The notes under the pieces were generated by a model that was not told where the DNA came from, ran no database searches, and saw only the letters and a program-made list of their open reading frames with translations. Below, piece by piece: positions 39,811 to 49,037 of a stretch of 64,000 nt of DNA; position 1 is the stretch's first letter, and each line of letters begins with the position of its first letter. Origin of the DNA: Oceanobacillus massiliensis str. N'diop (GTDB lineage Bacteria; Bacillota; Bacilli; Bacillales; Amphibacillaceae); the NCBI RefSeq assembly GCF_000285495.1, contig NZ_HE610976.1:325256-389255 (forward strand). Direction: 5' to 3'. The translations under genes were made by a program, and so were the position numbers.

Positions 39811-41493
39811 TTATTTAGTTAAATAATCGGTAACAGCACCTTTTGAAGAGCAGGAGACATTATGGGCATATTTCCCCAGGACACCTTTTGTGTACAGGGG
39901 TGGTGCCTGCCAACCTTTCCGTCTATTATCTAATTCTTCCTCGGAGACTTCCATCGAGATTTCTCTTTTCTCAGAATCAATGGTAACAAGGTCGCCTTCC
40001 TCAAGAAACGCAATCGGACCACCCGACTGTGCCTCTGGTGAAATATGTCCAACAACCAGGCCATGGGTACCACCAGAGAATCTTCCATCAGTCAGCAATG
40101 CGACAGATTCATCCATCCCTTTTCCGACTAGTATTCCTGAGATAGAAAGCATTTCCGGCATCCCCGGTCCGCCCTTTGGACCGACATAACGGATCACAAT
40201 TACATCGCCCTCATTAATCTTATTCTCCATGACCGCTGCAGTAGCATCCGCTTCATTATTGAACACTCGTGCAGGTCCGGTATGATGTTTGACTTTGACT
40301 CCAGAAAGCTTGGCCACTGCACCTGTTGGAGAAAGGTTACCTTTCAGTACAATCAGCGGACCATCCTGACGCTTTGGATTATCTAATGGCATGATAACCT
40401 GTTGATCCTCCTTCAAATCTGGAGATGCAGCCAGGTTTTCAGCAATCGTTTTCCCTGTTACGGTTAAACAATCTCCATGCAAGTAACCATTTTCATACAG
40501 AAGCTTCATTACAGCCTGGACACCGCCAGCTCGATGCAAGTCCTGCATGACAAATCTTCCGCTCGGCTTTAAATCAGCAAGATGCGGCACCTTTTTCTGT
40601 ATACGGTTAAAGTCATCAATAGACAGATCTACTTCTATTGCATGTGCAATTGCTAGCAGATGAAGAATTGCATTTGTCGAACCGCCGAGTGCCATTACCA
40701 CCGTAATGGCATTCTCAAATGCTTCTTTTGTCATAATATCCTTCGGGTAAATTCCCTTTTCGAGCAAGCTGTACACCGCTTCGCCAGCCACTTTGACATC
40801 CTCCGCCTTTTCAGCGGATTCCGCTGGGTTTGAGGAACTTCCAGGCAAACTCATCCCTAATGCCTCTGCAGCAGAAGCCATTGTGTTCGCTGTATACATA
40901 CCGCCACATGCACCTGCACCAGGGCATGCACTACATTCAATTGCTCTAAGTTCCCCGTCATCAATTGATCCAGCATTATGCTGTCCAACACCCTCAAATA
41001 CAGAAACAATATCGATATCCCTGCCTCTGTGTAATCCAGGAGCAATCGTTCCACCATAGACAAACACCGCTGGGACACCAGCATTAGCAATGGCAATCAT
41101 ACAGCCGGGAATGTTTTTATCACATGCACCGATTGCGACAAGTCCGTCCAGGTTCTCCGCTCCGACAACCATTTCAATCGAATCCGCTATTAAATCACGG
41201 CTTGGGAGAGAATACCTCATCCCTTCCGTCCCCATGGAAATTCCATCCGAGACCGTGATTGTATTGAAAATCAGCGGGACACCTCCTGCCTCTCTTACAC
41301 CGCCCTTCACACTGACAGCCAGATCATTAATATGTATGTTGCAAGGCGTGACTTCAGCCCATGTACTGGCTACGCCGATCATTGGCTTTGTGAAATCCTC
41401 ATCCGTTACACCAACAGCACGTAACATTGCACGGTTTGGCGCCCTCATAGCTCCGTCAAACGCTTTACTTTTTATTCGTAAATCTTTACCCAT
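39811..41493 (-). CDS. ilvD: Dihydroxy-acid dehydratase
   Basis: A 560-residue iron-sulfur enzyme that dehydrates dihydroxyisovalerate and dihydroxymethylvalerate, the third common step to valine, leucine and isoleucine. The cluster cysteines appear in [10 protein letters not shown] and [17 protein letters not shown]. The C-terminal part has GRFSGGTHG. The start at 41493 has AAAGGTGG eight bases upstream; the frame extends four codons further without a site. It is transcribed separately from the ilv-leu operon, from a divergent promoter shared with serA. Confidence 0.96.
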   Translation of the reverse strand: MGKDLRIKSKAFDGAMRAPNRAMLRAVGVTDEDFTKPMIGVASTWAEVTPCNIHINDLAVSVKGGVREAGGVPLIFNTITVSDGISMGTEGMRYSLPSRDLIADSIEMVVGAENLDGLVAIGACDKNIPGCMIAIANAGVPAVFVYGGTIAPGLHRGRDIDIVSVFEGVGQHNAGSIDDGELRAIECSACPGAGACGGMYTANTMASAAEALGMSLPGSSSNPAESAEKAEDVKVAGEAVYSLLEKGIYPKDIMTKEAFENAITVVMALGGSTNAILHLLAIAHAIEVDLSIDDFNRIQKKVPHLADLKPSGRFVMQDLHRAGGVQAVMKLLYENGYLHGDCLTVTGKTIAENLAASPDLKEDQQVIMPLDNPKRQDGPLIVLKGNLSPTGAVAKLSGVKVKHHTGPARVFNNEADATAAVMENKINEGDVIVIRYVGPKGGPGMPEMLSISGILVGKGMDESVALLTDGRFSGGTHGLVVGHISPEAQSGGPIAFLEEGDLVTIDSEKREISMEVSEEELDNRRKGWQAPPLYTKGVLGKYAHNVSCSSKGAVTDYLTK

Positions 41494-41519
41494 CCAAAAA
41501 ACCACCTTTCTTTCGGACT

Positions 41520-41548
41520 ATTATATGACTAATTTTTTAATACTTCAA
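41520..41548 (-). promoter_or_regulatory. ilvD promoter
   Basis: A perfect -10 TATAAT (41520-41525) and a -35 TTGAAG (41543-41548) with 17-base spacing on the minus strand, 27 bases upstream of the ilvD start. Confidence 0.7.
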
Positions 41549-41639
41549 TTAATTTTTTAAAATTAAAATTATAAGTCTATTGGAACGTCAATAGAATAAA
41601 AGTAAATAGTCTAATATTTTGATAAACTTCTGAAATTTA

Positions 41640-41667
41640 TTGACATCAGAAAGATAATTGCTATATT
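41640..41667 (+). promoter_or_regulatory. serA promoter
   Basis: A perfect -35 TTGACA (41640-41645) and -10 TATATT (41662-41667) with 16-base spacing, 40 bases before the serA ATG. Confidence 0.75.
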
Positions 41668-41707
41668 GAATAACAAATAAAGGGTTACAGTGAGGAGGCA
41701 ATAAAAG

Positions 41708-43294
41708 ATGACATATAAGGTTTTGATCAGCGATCCATTGAGTGAAGATGGAATCCAACCATTACGGGCTGCAGGTAATATCACAACTGTGATGGAAACC
41801 AACTTAAGCCCGGAAGAACTTGGTGAACGAATCGGAGAGTACGATGCCCTTCTCGTCCGGAGTCAAACACAGGTAACCCGCGAATTGATCGATAAGGCAA
41901 ACAACCTAAAAATTATAGGCCGCGCAGGAGTCGGTGTTGATAATATAGACCTGGAAGCGGCTACTGAAAAGGGGATTATCGTAGTCAATGCACCGAATGG
42001 GAATACAAATTCAGCTGCAGAACACACAATGGCGATGATCATGGCATTATCCAGAAACATCCCCCAAGCCTTTCACGCCTTAAAAAATGGGCAATGGGAT
42101 CGAAAAAAATATGTCGGGATAGAAATAAAAAATAAACTGCTTGGCATTGTCGGGCTTGGAAGAATCGGTGCGGAGGTGGCCGCTCGTGCTAAAGGTCAGC
42201 GGATGGATGTAATTGCATATGATCCGTTTCTGACTAAGGAAAAGGCAGAGCAAATGGGGATTGGTTATGGAACGCTGGAAGATGTCCTGCAGAAGGCTGA
42301 CTTCATTACCGTACATACCCCCTTGATGAAGGAAACGAGACATTTACTCAATACCCAGGCATTCGAAATGATGAAGCATGGTGTACAAATCATTAACTGT
42401 GCCCGCGGCGGAATCATTGATGAAGATGCATTATATCATGCAATCACAACCGGCAAAGTTGCGGGTGCAGCATTGGATGTATTTGAAGAAGAACCGTTTA
42501 CCGACCATAAACTGCTGGAACTTCCCGAAGTGGTAGCCACACCCCATTTGGGGGCAAGCACGGTAGAAGCGCAGGAAATTGTAGCAATCGATGTAAGTCA
42601 AGATGTGATCCGGTTTCTGAATGGAGATGCAGTCAAAAATCCGGTAAATCTCCCTTCTGTCCCGAATGAAATCCTGCATCAGATCGAACCCTATTTCCAT
42701 CTTGCTGAGAAGCTTGGTACCTTCCTGATCGATTTGATGAAAGAAGTGGCCTTAGAGATTAGCATTACCTATTCCGGTGAGCTTTCGGAAATCGAAGTGG
42801 CCCCATTGACAAGGAATACGGTAAAAGGGATTCTTAAGCGGCATCTTGGCAGCGGAGTCAACGATGTAAACGCACTGTATCTTGCCGATAAAAAGGGAAT
42901 AAGTGTAAAAGAAAGTAAAACTTCCTCAAAGAAGGGATTTACAAATCTAATCACAGTTGAGGTAAAAAGTAAGTCCAGAACCAGAAAAGTAGCCGGAACA
43001 TTATTGAATGGATTTGGACCACGTCTTGTGAAAGTGGATGAATACAGTGTGGATGTGAATCCTGAAGGACATATGGTGGTCATTCAGCATGTGGATCAGC
43101 CAGGGGTTATCGGCCGGATGGGCAGTACAATTGCAAAGCATAATATTAACATTGCAACCATGCAGGTCGACCGCTCCGATATGGGCGGGAATGCCATCAT
43201 GATACTGACCATCGATAAACATCTGGAAACAGAAGCACTGGAACAGTTAAAGAGCTTAGATGAAATAAAAGAAATTACAGCGATAGACCTTTAA
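41708..43294 (+). CDS. serA: D-3-phosphoglycerate dehydrogenase
   Basis: A 528-residue NAD enzyme starting serine synthesis from 3-phosphoglycerate. The N-terminal substrate domain is followed by the NAD loop GLGRIGAEVAARA near residue 145, the catalytic Arg in NCARGGIIDEDAL, and HLGAST with the catalytic His. An intervening ASB domain (about 310-440) and a C-terminal ACT domain (about 455-528, HVDQPGVIGRMGSTIAKHNIN) give the long form, often inhibited by serine. GAGGAGG precedes the ATG. It is divergent from ilvD. Confidence 0.97.
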   Translation: MTYKVLISDPLSEDGIQPLRAAGNITTVMETNLSPEELGERIGEYDALLVRSQTQVTRELIDKANNLKIIGRAGVGVDNIDLEAATEKGIIVVNAPNGNTNSAAEHTMAMIMALSRNIPQAFHALKNGQWDRKKYVGIEIKNKLLGIVGLGRIGAEVAARAKGQRMDVIAYDPFLTKEKAEQMGIGYGTLEDVLQKADFITVHTPLMKETRHLLNTQAFEMMKHGVQIINCARGGIIDEDALYHAITTGKVAGAALDVFEEEPFTDHKLLELPEVVATPHLGASTVEAQEIVAIDVSQDVIRFLNGDAVKNPVNLPSVPNEILHQIEPYFHLAEKLGTFLIDLMKEVALEISITYSGELSEIEVAPLTRNTVKGILKRHLGSGVNDVNALYLADKKGISVKESKTSSKKGFTNLITVEVKSKSRTRKVAGTLLNGFGPRLVKVDEYSVDVNPEGHMVVIQHVDQPGVIGRMGSTIAKHNINIATMQVDRSDMGGNAIMILTIDKHLETEALEQLKSLDEIKEITAIDL

Positions 43295-43303
43295 TTGCCA
43301 TTA

Positions 43304-43334
43304 GCACACAGTCGGCAAGCAACAGACTGTGTGC
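43304..43334. terminator. Bidirectional terminator between serA and the HAD gene
   Basis: A perfect 10-bp stem GCACACAGTC/GACTGTGTGC lies between two convergent genes. The T-run is weak. Confidence 0.7.
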
Positions 43335-43342
43335 TTCTACAT

Positions 43343-44128
43343 TTACAGATACTTTTCGATAATCGGCAACAGGTAGTTCAGCCCGGAGATTTCCCATGTC
43401 GGGACAACCTTATCCTTTACCTTCTGATGGCGATTGATCCATACCGAGTCAATTCCAGCCCGCTCTGCACCAAGTATGTCGGTGTTAAGATTATCCCCAA
43501 CCATGATGACTTCATCATTTTTGAGAGCCATCCGTTCAAGTGCATGTTCAAAAATTGCTGGATCTGGCTTCCCTTTTCCAAACTCGCCCGAAATTAGAAT
43601 CTGGTCAAAGTACGGAAGCAGTTCCGGTGTCAGATCCATCTTTGTATTCTGCAGGCTGGGAGATCCATTAGTAAGCAGCAGCAGACGATAGTTCCCCTTC
43701 AGCTCCTCAAGCACCTCGATGGCATCTTCAAATAACAATGCAGTTTTCTTCCGTTCTCTAGGAAAAGCCTCTGCCAATTCCCTTCCCAATTGGTTATCCA
43801 CAATGCCCAAATCAGCCAGGCCCCTTGTCCAGCTCTCTTTCCGATAGGCTGGCGCAATCTCCTTTAGTTTGGCGAATTCCTCCCCTTCGTCAAGAAATTC
43901 TGCCCATAGTCCCTCAAATGGATTGATTCCGATTAATTTTGTGAAATCGTATGTATCATATGCTTCATATAGCTCCCGAGCGTTTTTTCTCACACTCATT
44001 TCCAGTTCATCTGGGTCGATGCCATATTTTCCTGCCGCTATTTGGCACGTGTTTTCAAAGGCATCTTTTACGCTTTTCTCATCCCAAAGCAATGTATCAT
44101 CCAAGTCAAAAAAAACTGCTTTAATCAT
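43343..44128 (-). CDS. HAD-IA family hydrolase (YjjG/YsaA-like)
   Basis: A 261-residue phosphatase of HAD subfamily IA with a helical C1 cap. Motif I FFDLDDTLL has the nucleophile Asp8 and acid Asp10; motif II is LLLTNGSPS; motif III Lys is in GKGKPDPAIF; motif IV is GDNLNTDILGAERAG. Relatives act on pyrimidine nucleotides or phosphoserine-like substrates. I start at the ATG at 44128, where the family begins and GGGGGAG lies upstream. Position beside serA might hint at a phosphoserine phosphatase role, but the motifs do not decide this. Confidence 0.87.
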   Translation of the reverse strand: MIKAVFFDLDDTLLWDEKSVKDAFENTCQIAAGKYGIDPDELEMSVRKNARELYEAYDTYDFTKLIGINPFEGLWAEFLDEGEEFAKLKEIAPAYRKESWTRGLADLGIVDNQLGRELAEAFPRERKKTALLFEDAIEVLEELKGNYRLLLLTNGSPSLQNTKMDLTPELLPYFDQILISGEFGKGKPDPAIFEHALERMALKNDEVIMVGDNLNTDILGAERAGIDSVWINRHQKVKDKVVPTWEISGLNYLLPIIEKYL

Positions 44129-44211
44129 TTCTCCAGCTCCCCCACACATAATTTTCCTTTTTAGCATACTATTGTAATATTAATTTAACAAAATTAATCA
44201 AAAATTAAGTC

Positions 44212-44240
44212 TTGCGCTAATTTAAAATATCCCTTATGAT
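44212..44240 (+). promoter_or_regulatory. ilvE promoter
   Basis: A -35 TTGCGC (44212-44217) and -10 TATGAT (44235-44240) with 17-base spacing, 40 bases upstream of ilvE. Confidence 0.6.
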
Positions 44241-44279
44241 AAATAGAAAATTTATTAACATAACAAGGAGATAATTGAT

Positions 44280-45371
44280 ATGGCTGAACAAACTATTCGC
44301 GTACAACTGAGTGAAACAAAAAAAGAAAAACCTAAATCGGATCAGCTCATTTTTGGCAGAGCATTTACAGATCACATGTTTGTAATGGATTATTCTGATC
44401 CTTTAGGGTGGCATAATGCGAGCATTGTACCATATCAACCTCTATCGATCGATCCATCTGCTATGGTATTCCATTATGGTCAATCCGTATTTGAAGGGTT
44501 AAAAGCATTTCGCACGAAGGATGGAGATATTCAGTTATTCAGACCGCGAAAAAATTTCGAACGCCTGAACCTTTCCAATGACCGTCTATGCATCCCTCCG
44601 GTTGATGAGGCATTTGCTTTAAAAGCAATCAAGAAACTCGTTTCCATTGATAAGGAATGGGTGCCTGATGCAGAAGGAACATCCTTGTATATTCGACCGT
44701 TTATCATTTCCACTGAACCGTATCTTGGTGTTGCACCAGCAAGCCATTATAAATTCATTGTTATTCTATCACCTGTTGGAGCGTATTACAAAGAGGGAAT
44801 CAATCCCATAAAAATTGCTGTTGAAAATCATTATGTACGAACCGTTAAAGGCGGAACTGGTGAAGCGAAAACTGGCGGCAACTACGCAGCAAGCCTGAAA
44901 GCACAGGAACTGGTTTCAAAAGATGGATTTGCACAAGTACTATGGCTAGACGGGGTTGAAAAGAAATATATTGAAGAGGTTGGAAGCATGAACGTATTCT
45001 TCAAAATCAATGGCGAGGTTGTCACCCCTGAGCTTAACGGCAGTATTCTTGCAGGTGTGACAAGAGATTCGGTTATCGAACTCTTGAGACATTGGAACAT
45101 TCCTGTATCCGAGCGAAGAATCTCGATGGAAGAATTGCGCGAAGCATATTTGGACGGAACACTGGAAGAAGCCTTTGGTTCAGGAACCGCTGCAGTTATC
45201 TCCCCAATCGGACAACTGACATGGGAAGGTAAGGATATGGTTATTAACGAAGGGAAAACTGGAGAAATTTCACAAAAAGTTTACGATACAATAACCGGCA
45301 TCCAATATGGAACTTCGGAAGATCCATTTGGCTGGGTAGAAGAAGTAGAAGCGAAAACAACTGTAAAATAA
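44280..45371 (+). CDS. ilvE: Branched-chain amino acid aminotransferase
   Basis: A 363-residue class IV PLP aminotransferase that performs the last step to (and first step from) leucine, isoleucine and valine, using glutamate. The Schiff-base lysine is Lys197 in AKTGGNYAASL. The substrate loop has FHYGQSVFEGLKAFR (64-78), and the C-terminal region has FGSGTAAVISPIG. The length fits the eukaryote-like/Bacillus YwaA-YbgE group. AAGGAG precedes the ATG. It is a single gene ended by a hairpin. Confidence 0.96.
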   Translation: MAEQTIRVQLSETKKEKPKSDQLIFGRAFTDHMFVMDYSDPLGWHNASIVPYQPLSIDPSAMVFHYGQSVFEGLKAFRTKDGDIQLFRPRKNFERLNLSNDRLCIPPVDEAFALKAIKKLVSIDKEWVPDAEGTSLYIRPFIISTEPYLGVAPASHYKFIVILSPVGAYYKEGINPIKIAVENHYVRTVKGGTGEAKTGGNYAASLKAQELVSKDGFAQVLWLDGVEKKYIEEVGSMNVFFKINGEVVTPELNGSILAGVTRDSVIELLRHWNIPVSERRISMEELREAYLDGTLEEAFGSGTAAVISPIGQLTWEGKDMVINEGKTGEISQKVYDTITGIQYGTSEDPFGWVEEVEAKTTVK

Positions 45372-45402
45372 AAAAGATGGCATTTTAGTATAAGATTTTG
45401 TC

Positions 45403-45441
45403 AAAAAGTGGCTTGGTTTCCCCCAAGTCACTTTTCTTTTA
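45403..45441 (+). terminator. Terminator of ilvE
   Basis: The stem AAAAGTGGCTTGG/CCAAGTCACTTTT (one G-T/A mismatch region) is followed by CTTTT. Confidence 0.8.
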
Positions 45442-45570
45442 TTTTTCCTGAAAATTCTCCCGGATGTCCGCTAACTTTGTGTGAAAACAATCCATTAATC
45501 TTGGCATTAGGTGTGGATACCGTGACATTCTCCTGTCACTCAAGTCTAAATATCATTTTTCTATTCAATA

Positions 45571-45607
45571 AAGATACCTTTCAGAAAAACAAATCTGAAA
45601 GGTATCC
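45571..45607 (-). terminator. Terminator of the spore protein gene
   Basis: A perfect 13-bp stem GATACCTTTCAGA/TCTGAAAGGTATC, followed by TTTATTG on the minus strand, directly after the stop codon. Confidence 0.85.
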
Positions 45608-45617
45608 TCACTGTTTT

Positions 45618-45821
45618 CTAATGCTTGTTATTGCCTGTCATGCCTTCTTCAGCGTATTTAATCATTCGTTTGACCATTTCGCCGCCCACCGATCCGTTTT
45701 CCCTTGCAGTTGTGTCAGCCCCAAGTTCGACATTGAATTCATTGGCGATTTCTTCTTTCATCTTGTTGACTGCATTTTCCGCACCAGGCACTAACAATTG
45801 ATTACGATTGTTATCAGCCAT
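45618..45821 (-). CDS. Alpha/beta-type small acid-soluble spore protein
   Basis: A 67-residue DNA-binding spore protein that coats and protects the chromosome in the dormant spore and is degraded on germination. The family pattern is clear: NQLLVPGAENAVNKMKEEIANEF (the GPR protease site lies at the EIANEF part), NVELGADTTARENGSVGGEMVKRMI and the short tail. The start at 45821 has GAGGAGTGA upstream. This gene shows that the organism forms endospores. Confidence 0.95.
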   Translation of the reverse strand: MADNNRNQLLVPGAENAVNKMKEEIANEFNVELGADTTARENGSVGGEMVKRMIKYAEEGMTGNNKH

Positions 45822-45844
45822 CCAGATCACTCCTCGGTGTAGTT

Positions 45845-45899
45845 GAACAGAATTGAATCTGTTCAGACTTAGGCTCTGTAATATTACTGTTTTTATTCG
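45845..45899 (-). promoter_or_regulatory. Possible sigma-G promoter of the spore protein gene
   Basis: CGAATA (45894-45899) and GAGCCTA (45870-45876) are 17 bases apart on the minus strand. They resemble the sigma-G/F elements (GAATA, CATnCTA), with 4 of 7 matches in the -10. A 7-bp hairpin GAACAGA/TCTGTTC (45845-45864) would sit at the 5' end of the message. Confidence 0.45.
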
Positions 45900-45981
45900 T
45901 TGGCAGTTGTTCTAAAATTGTTTCCGGACTCATATGTTAACCTTGTGCTTATTTAGCTGCATACATAAGGGGGTACAAAAA

Positions 45982-46443
45982 ATGGCACATAGTATTCATC
46001 AAATGGAACTCGACATTCCGATCAATATCATCTGGAAATTTATCAGCGATATCAACAATTGGGCGATTCTTGTTCCGGGATATGCCGATCACAAACTTAT
46101 AAATGATCGAAAGTCCATCTGGAAACTGCGGGGGGATTTTGGAATCATGCAAAGAACCGTTAAATTGGAAGTAAATATTACGGAATCCAGGAAGCCTTCC
46201 AATATCCAATTCCATCTTAGCGGGCTCAATCAGACCTGTACAGGAGAAGGTTACTTTCAGGCAACAGAGATTTCAAAGACAAAGACAACTATCACAGGCA
46301 GCTTGGCCATTACCGTTAAAGGAAGGATGGGACCGGTGATTAATCCCTTTTTAAAGACAGTTGTACCAAAGATGACGAAAGACCTGACAGAAAAGGTTGC
46401 CTCAAGAATTGTCGAAACAGAAACGGTGAGGGCAACCGTATAA
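45982..46443 (+). CDS. SRPBCC (START-like) domain protein, CoxG-type
   Basis: A 153-residue protein with one START-like fold, resembling the CO dehydrogenase subunit G family. The start (IHQMELDIPINIIWKFISD), the tryptophan/Pro region (NNWAILVPGYADHKLIND) and the C-terminal amphipathic helix (TKDLTEKVASRIVE) are typical. No CO dehydrogenase genes are near, so the role is a general small-ligand or membrane-associated one, not CO metabolism. GGGGG precedes the ATG at 45982; the longer frame to 45934 lacks a site. Confidence 0.78.
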   Translation: MAHSIHQMELDIPINIIWKFISDINNWAILVPGYADHKLINDRKSIWKLRGDFGIMQRTVKLEVNITESRKPSNIQFHLSGLNQTCTGEGYFQATEISKTKTTITGSLAITVKGRMGPVINPFLKTVVPKMTKDLTEKVASRIVETETVRATV

Positions 46444-46499
46444 CGATATACATCATAAGACTGTTGTTTTACATAAATTTCTAACTTTGTATTTGATGG

Positions 46500-47632
46500 A
46501 AATTATGACGTAACAGCAGCGGATAGATTTCCGCTCCGGGCGCTCTCAGCTTCCTCAGAAGCAAGCCCGCCTTCTTGCAGGATCGCAGCTGTTTCTTTTC
46601 CCTCTGTACCTCTTTGGCTTCGACCAACCATCTCAAATTATTTATGGATTTATTCTAATACAATCGAATAAGAATAAAACTCAATAAATACGATAACTGC
46701 TTCGGCCGATTTCCGCTCTGGGCAGTCGCTTTCCGCGGCGGGCGCTTTTAGCTTCCTCGGAAGAAACCCACTTCCTGCGGGATCTTCAGCTGTTGCTTTT
46801 CCCGCTGGAGTCGACTGCCCTGCGCTCCAATCCATCAGCTTAATAATTGAATATAAAAATTGATTCAGAAAACCAAATCTCAGCGGAGGAAATACACGGA
46901 GACTCCTTGAAATTGCATCCGCATTTTCTGCGTGCGATGTCTTGCTGACGCAGCCTTCCTTGTCCTGCGGGAAAGCGAAGACGATGAGACCCACAGGGAG
47001 CGTTCTTTGCGAGTAAGGAGGCTCATCGCGAGCCCGCGGAAAGCGTAGTGTATTCCCAGAGCGGTGATTTCCCCATCATAATTTCTATAAATGGACATAG
47101 CAGCATAGAAATGAGGAAATTACTTTGGCTTTTTTGTCTTCAGAAAAACCGAAGACGCTAAGAACCCGATAGATACACCTGCGTCTTCCACAGCGCTTCG
47201 CAGTAAGCTTTCTCGGTGCAAGGGAACAAAGAAGCAATCGCAAGTCGTACCCTGGCTTAGTGCGAGCCCGCAGAAGCGTAGTGTATTTCCGAAGCGAGGA
47301 TAAAGCACATCATCAAATTACATCGAATCGAATATCAGTTATTTGATTCAGAAAGCCAAATCTTAGCGGAGGAAATACACGGAGACTCCTGCGGGAAAAG
47401 CGAAGACGCTAAGACCCCACAGAGAGCGAACTTTGCGAGCGAGGAGGCTTAGTGCGAGCCCGCGGAAAGCGAAGTGTACTTCCGGAGCGGGGATAAAGCA
47501 TATCATCAAATTACATCGAATCGAATATCAGCAATTTGATTCAGAAAGCCAAATCAGAGCGGAGATAAAGCTATTCATCAAATTTCGTCGCAGTTTATAT
47601 ATATAACAACAATACTTACGAAAAGAGCCATT
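46500..47632. repeat. Composite GC-rich intergenic repeat, copy D
   Basis: A gene-free region of about 1.1 kb. A partial module (46505-46605) is followed from about 46690 by a long stretch almost the same as copy A in the same order and orientation. Both contain the same extra segment of roughly 60 bases (starting TTGAAATTGCATCCGCA) within the second module. Copy D has an additional complete module (about 47368-47503) not present in A. It ends CTTACGAAAAGAGCC like copy A. No ribosome sites support the open frames. Confidence 0.88.
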
Positions 47633-47724
47633 TCAAAAGAAGTATTCGAATTACCTGCTATTTACTCCCTTCCTCCTCAATGATAAAGTATAAGAGGCAT
47701 CTTAACATGGAAGGGAAACACATA

Positions 47725-48591
47725 ATGAACAAACTAAAGCATAATAAAACGTTATCCGAATACTTCTATATTATTTTCGGCGCGACACTTGTCGGTTTAT
47801 CCTATAATATATTTTTCCTGCCTTCCCGGCTAGCAGCAGGCGGAATTTCTGGAATTAGCACGATTTTATTTGAACTTTATGAACTAAGCCCAGCCCTGAC
47901 CCAGTCGATTATTAATATTCCAATATTTTTTATCGGCTGGATTGCTCTAGGAAAGGATTTCAGCTTAAAAACTTTGGTCGGTACGTTTTGGGTGCCTTTC
48001 GTCATCTTTCTCTCAGCCGACATACCACTTACCGTCACCAATCCGCTCCTTGGCGCCCTATACGGCGGGATTATGCTTGGAGTCGGGCTTGGCATCGTTT
48101 ATAAAGGAAACGGATCTACAGGGGGAACGGCAGCGATTGCGCAGATTGTGAAGAAATTTACCGGCATATCTAGCGGCTACTCGCAATTTATTGTAGATGG
48201 AATTGTCGTAACCGCATCTCTGATAGTCTTCAATCTTGAGCTTACACTATTTGCACTTACAGCGATTTACATTTCCGGAAAAGCAATTGATTTCGTCCAA
48301 TTGAGGACCTCTGCTACAAAGCTGATCTTGATTATTACGGAGGAAGAGGAAAAGATTCAATCACTGATCCATAACGGAATAGACCGCGGACTAACAAAGG
48401 TTCGTTCGGTTGGAGGCTACAGCAATCTTGATAAGACGATGATTCTTTGTGTCACTTCCCAATCTGAGGCTGTCCAGCTGAAAAAGATTCTGCAGAAAGA
48501 AACCCCTACCTCCTTTGTTATTTTTATCAATGCTTCTGAAATTTTAGGAAGAGGATTCTCTTTGGACAGGTACTATGGTCAAAAATTGTAG
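47725..48591 (+). CDS. YitT family membrane protein (DUF161/DUF2179)
   Basis: A 288-residue protein with five or six N-terminal membrane helices (YitT_membrane, from IIFGATLVGLSYNIFFLP to about residue 180). A C-terminal cytoplasmic DUF2179 domain of ferredoxin-like fold covers about 200-280. The conserved GNGSTGGTAAIAQIV lies between helices. Bacillaceae have several paralogues of unknown transport function. The start at 47725 has GGAAGGG upstream. It begins shortly after the composite repeat. Confidence 0.9.
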   Translation: MNKLKHNKTLSEYFYIIFGATLVGLSYNIFFLPSRLAAGGISGISTILFELYELSPALTQSIINIPIFFIGWIALGKDFSLKTLVGTFWVPFVIFLSADIPLTVTNPLLGALYGGIMLGVGLGIVYKGNGSTGGTAAIAQIVKKFTGISSGYSQFIVDGIVVTASLIVFNLELTLFALTAIYISGKAIDFVQLRTSATKLILIITEEEEKIQSLIHNGIDRGLTKVRSVGGYSNLDKTMILCVTSQSEAVQLKKILQKETPTSFVIFINASEILGRGFSLDRYYGQKL

Positions 48592-48594
48592 GGG

Positions 48595-48631
48595 AAAAGC
48601 TGGCGATTCTTTTCGAATAGCCAGCTTTTTT
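48595..48631. terminator. Terminator shared by the yitT-like gene and the convergent 110-aa gene
   Basis: The stem AAAAGCTGGC/GCCAGCTTTTTT, with an extra GATTC/GAATA pairing in the loop. The stop codon of the convergent gene overlaps its right end. Confidence 0.85.
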
Positions 48632-48962
48632 AATGGGAATGCCCTGTACTATGATTCGCTTTTACCAAAGACGTTTCCGATTTCGTATGGTCATGAAGAT
48701 CACAGTAATAAACAATTGTTTTCATTTCGTGGGTAACATGACATGTCCGGGTTTTCCTCATAAAGTTTTTCCAGTATGTAAAGTCATGCGAGCCAGCTTC
48801 AATCACACTATGATCTATATGGTATACTTTCCAATTATGCTGAAATTCAGCAATTTCCCCATCGGTTTCCAGTGCCGCTGCATCTGTCTCTTGTATTTCC
48901 ACGGCTATAAAACTAAGATACATAAGAGAAAGTACAGTCGCTATTTTTCTGATCATCGTCAT
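48630..48962 (-). CDS. Predicted secreted protein of unknown function, 110 aa
   Basis: A 110-residue protein with a likely signal peptide (RKIATVLSLMYLSFIAVE, cleavage perhaps near DAAA). The mature part is rich in His and Thr and has two cysteines about 15 residues apart (TRTCHVTHEMKTIVYYCDLHDH), which could form a disulfide or bind metal. The tail is SHH-like (NHSTGHSH). I start at the ATG at 48962 because AGGTGA lies eight bases upstream. I do not recognise a family. Confidence 0.6.
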   Translation of the reverse strand: MTMIRKIATVLSLMYLSFIAVEIQETDAAALETDGEIAEFQHNWKVYHIDHSVIEAGSHDFTYWKNFMRKTRTCHVTHEMKTIVYYCDLHDHTKSETSLVKANHSTGHSH

Positions 48963-49037
48963 CAACCCATTCACCTATTTTATTAAAAATTTCATACATC
49001 CGTTAATATAGGTTAATTACGGGAAAAATATACACCA

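Noticed and set aside
44180-44260. CodY box upstream of ilvE
   Set aside because: Best matches are only 10 of 15 in AT-rich DNA, not above chance.
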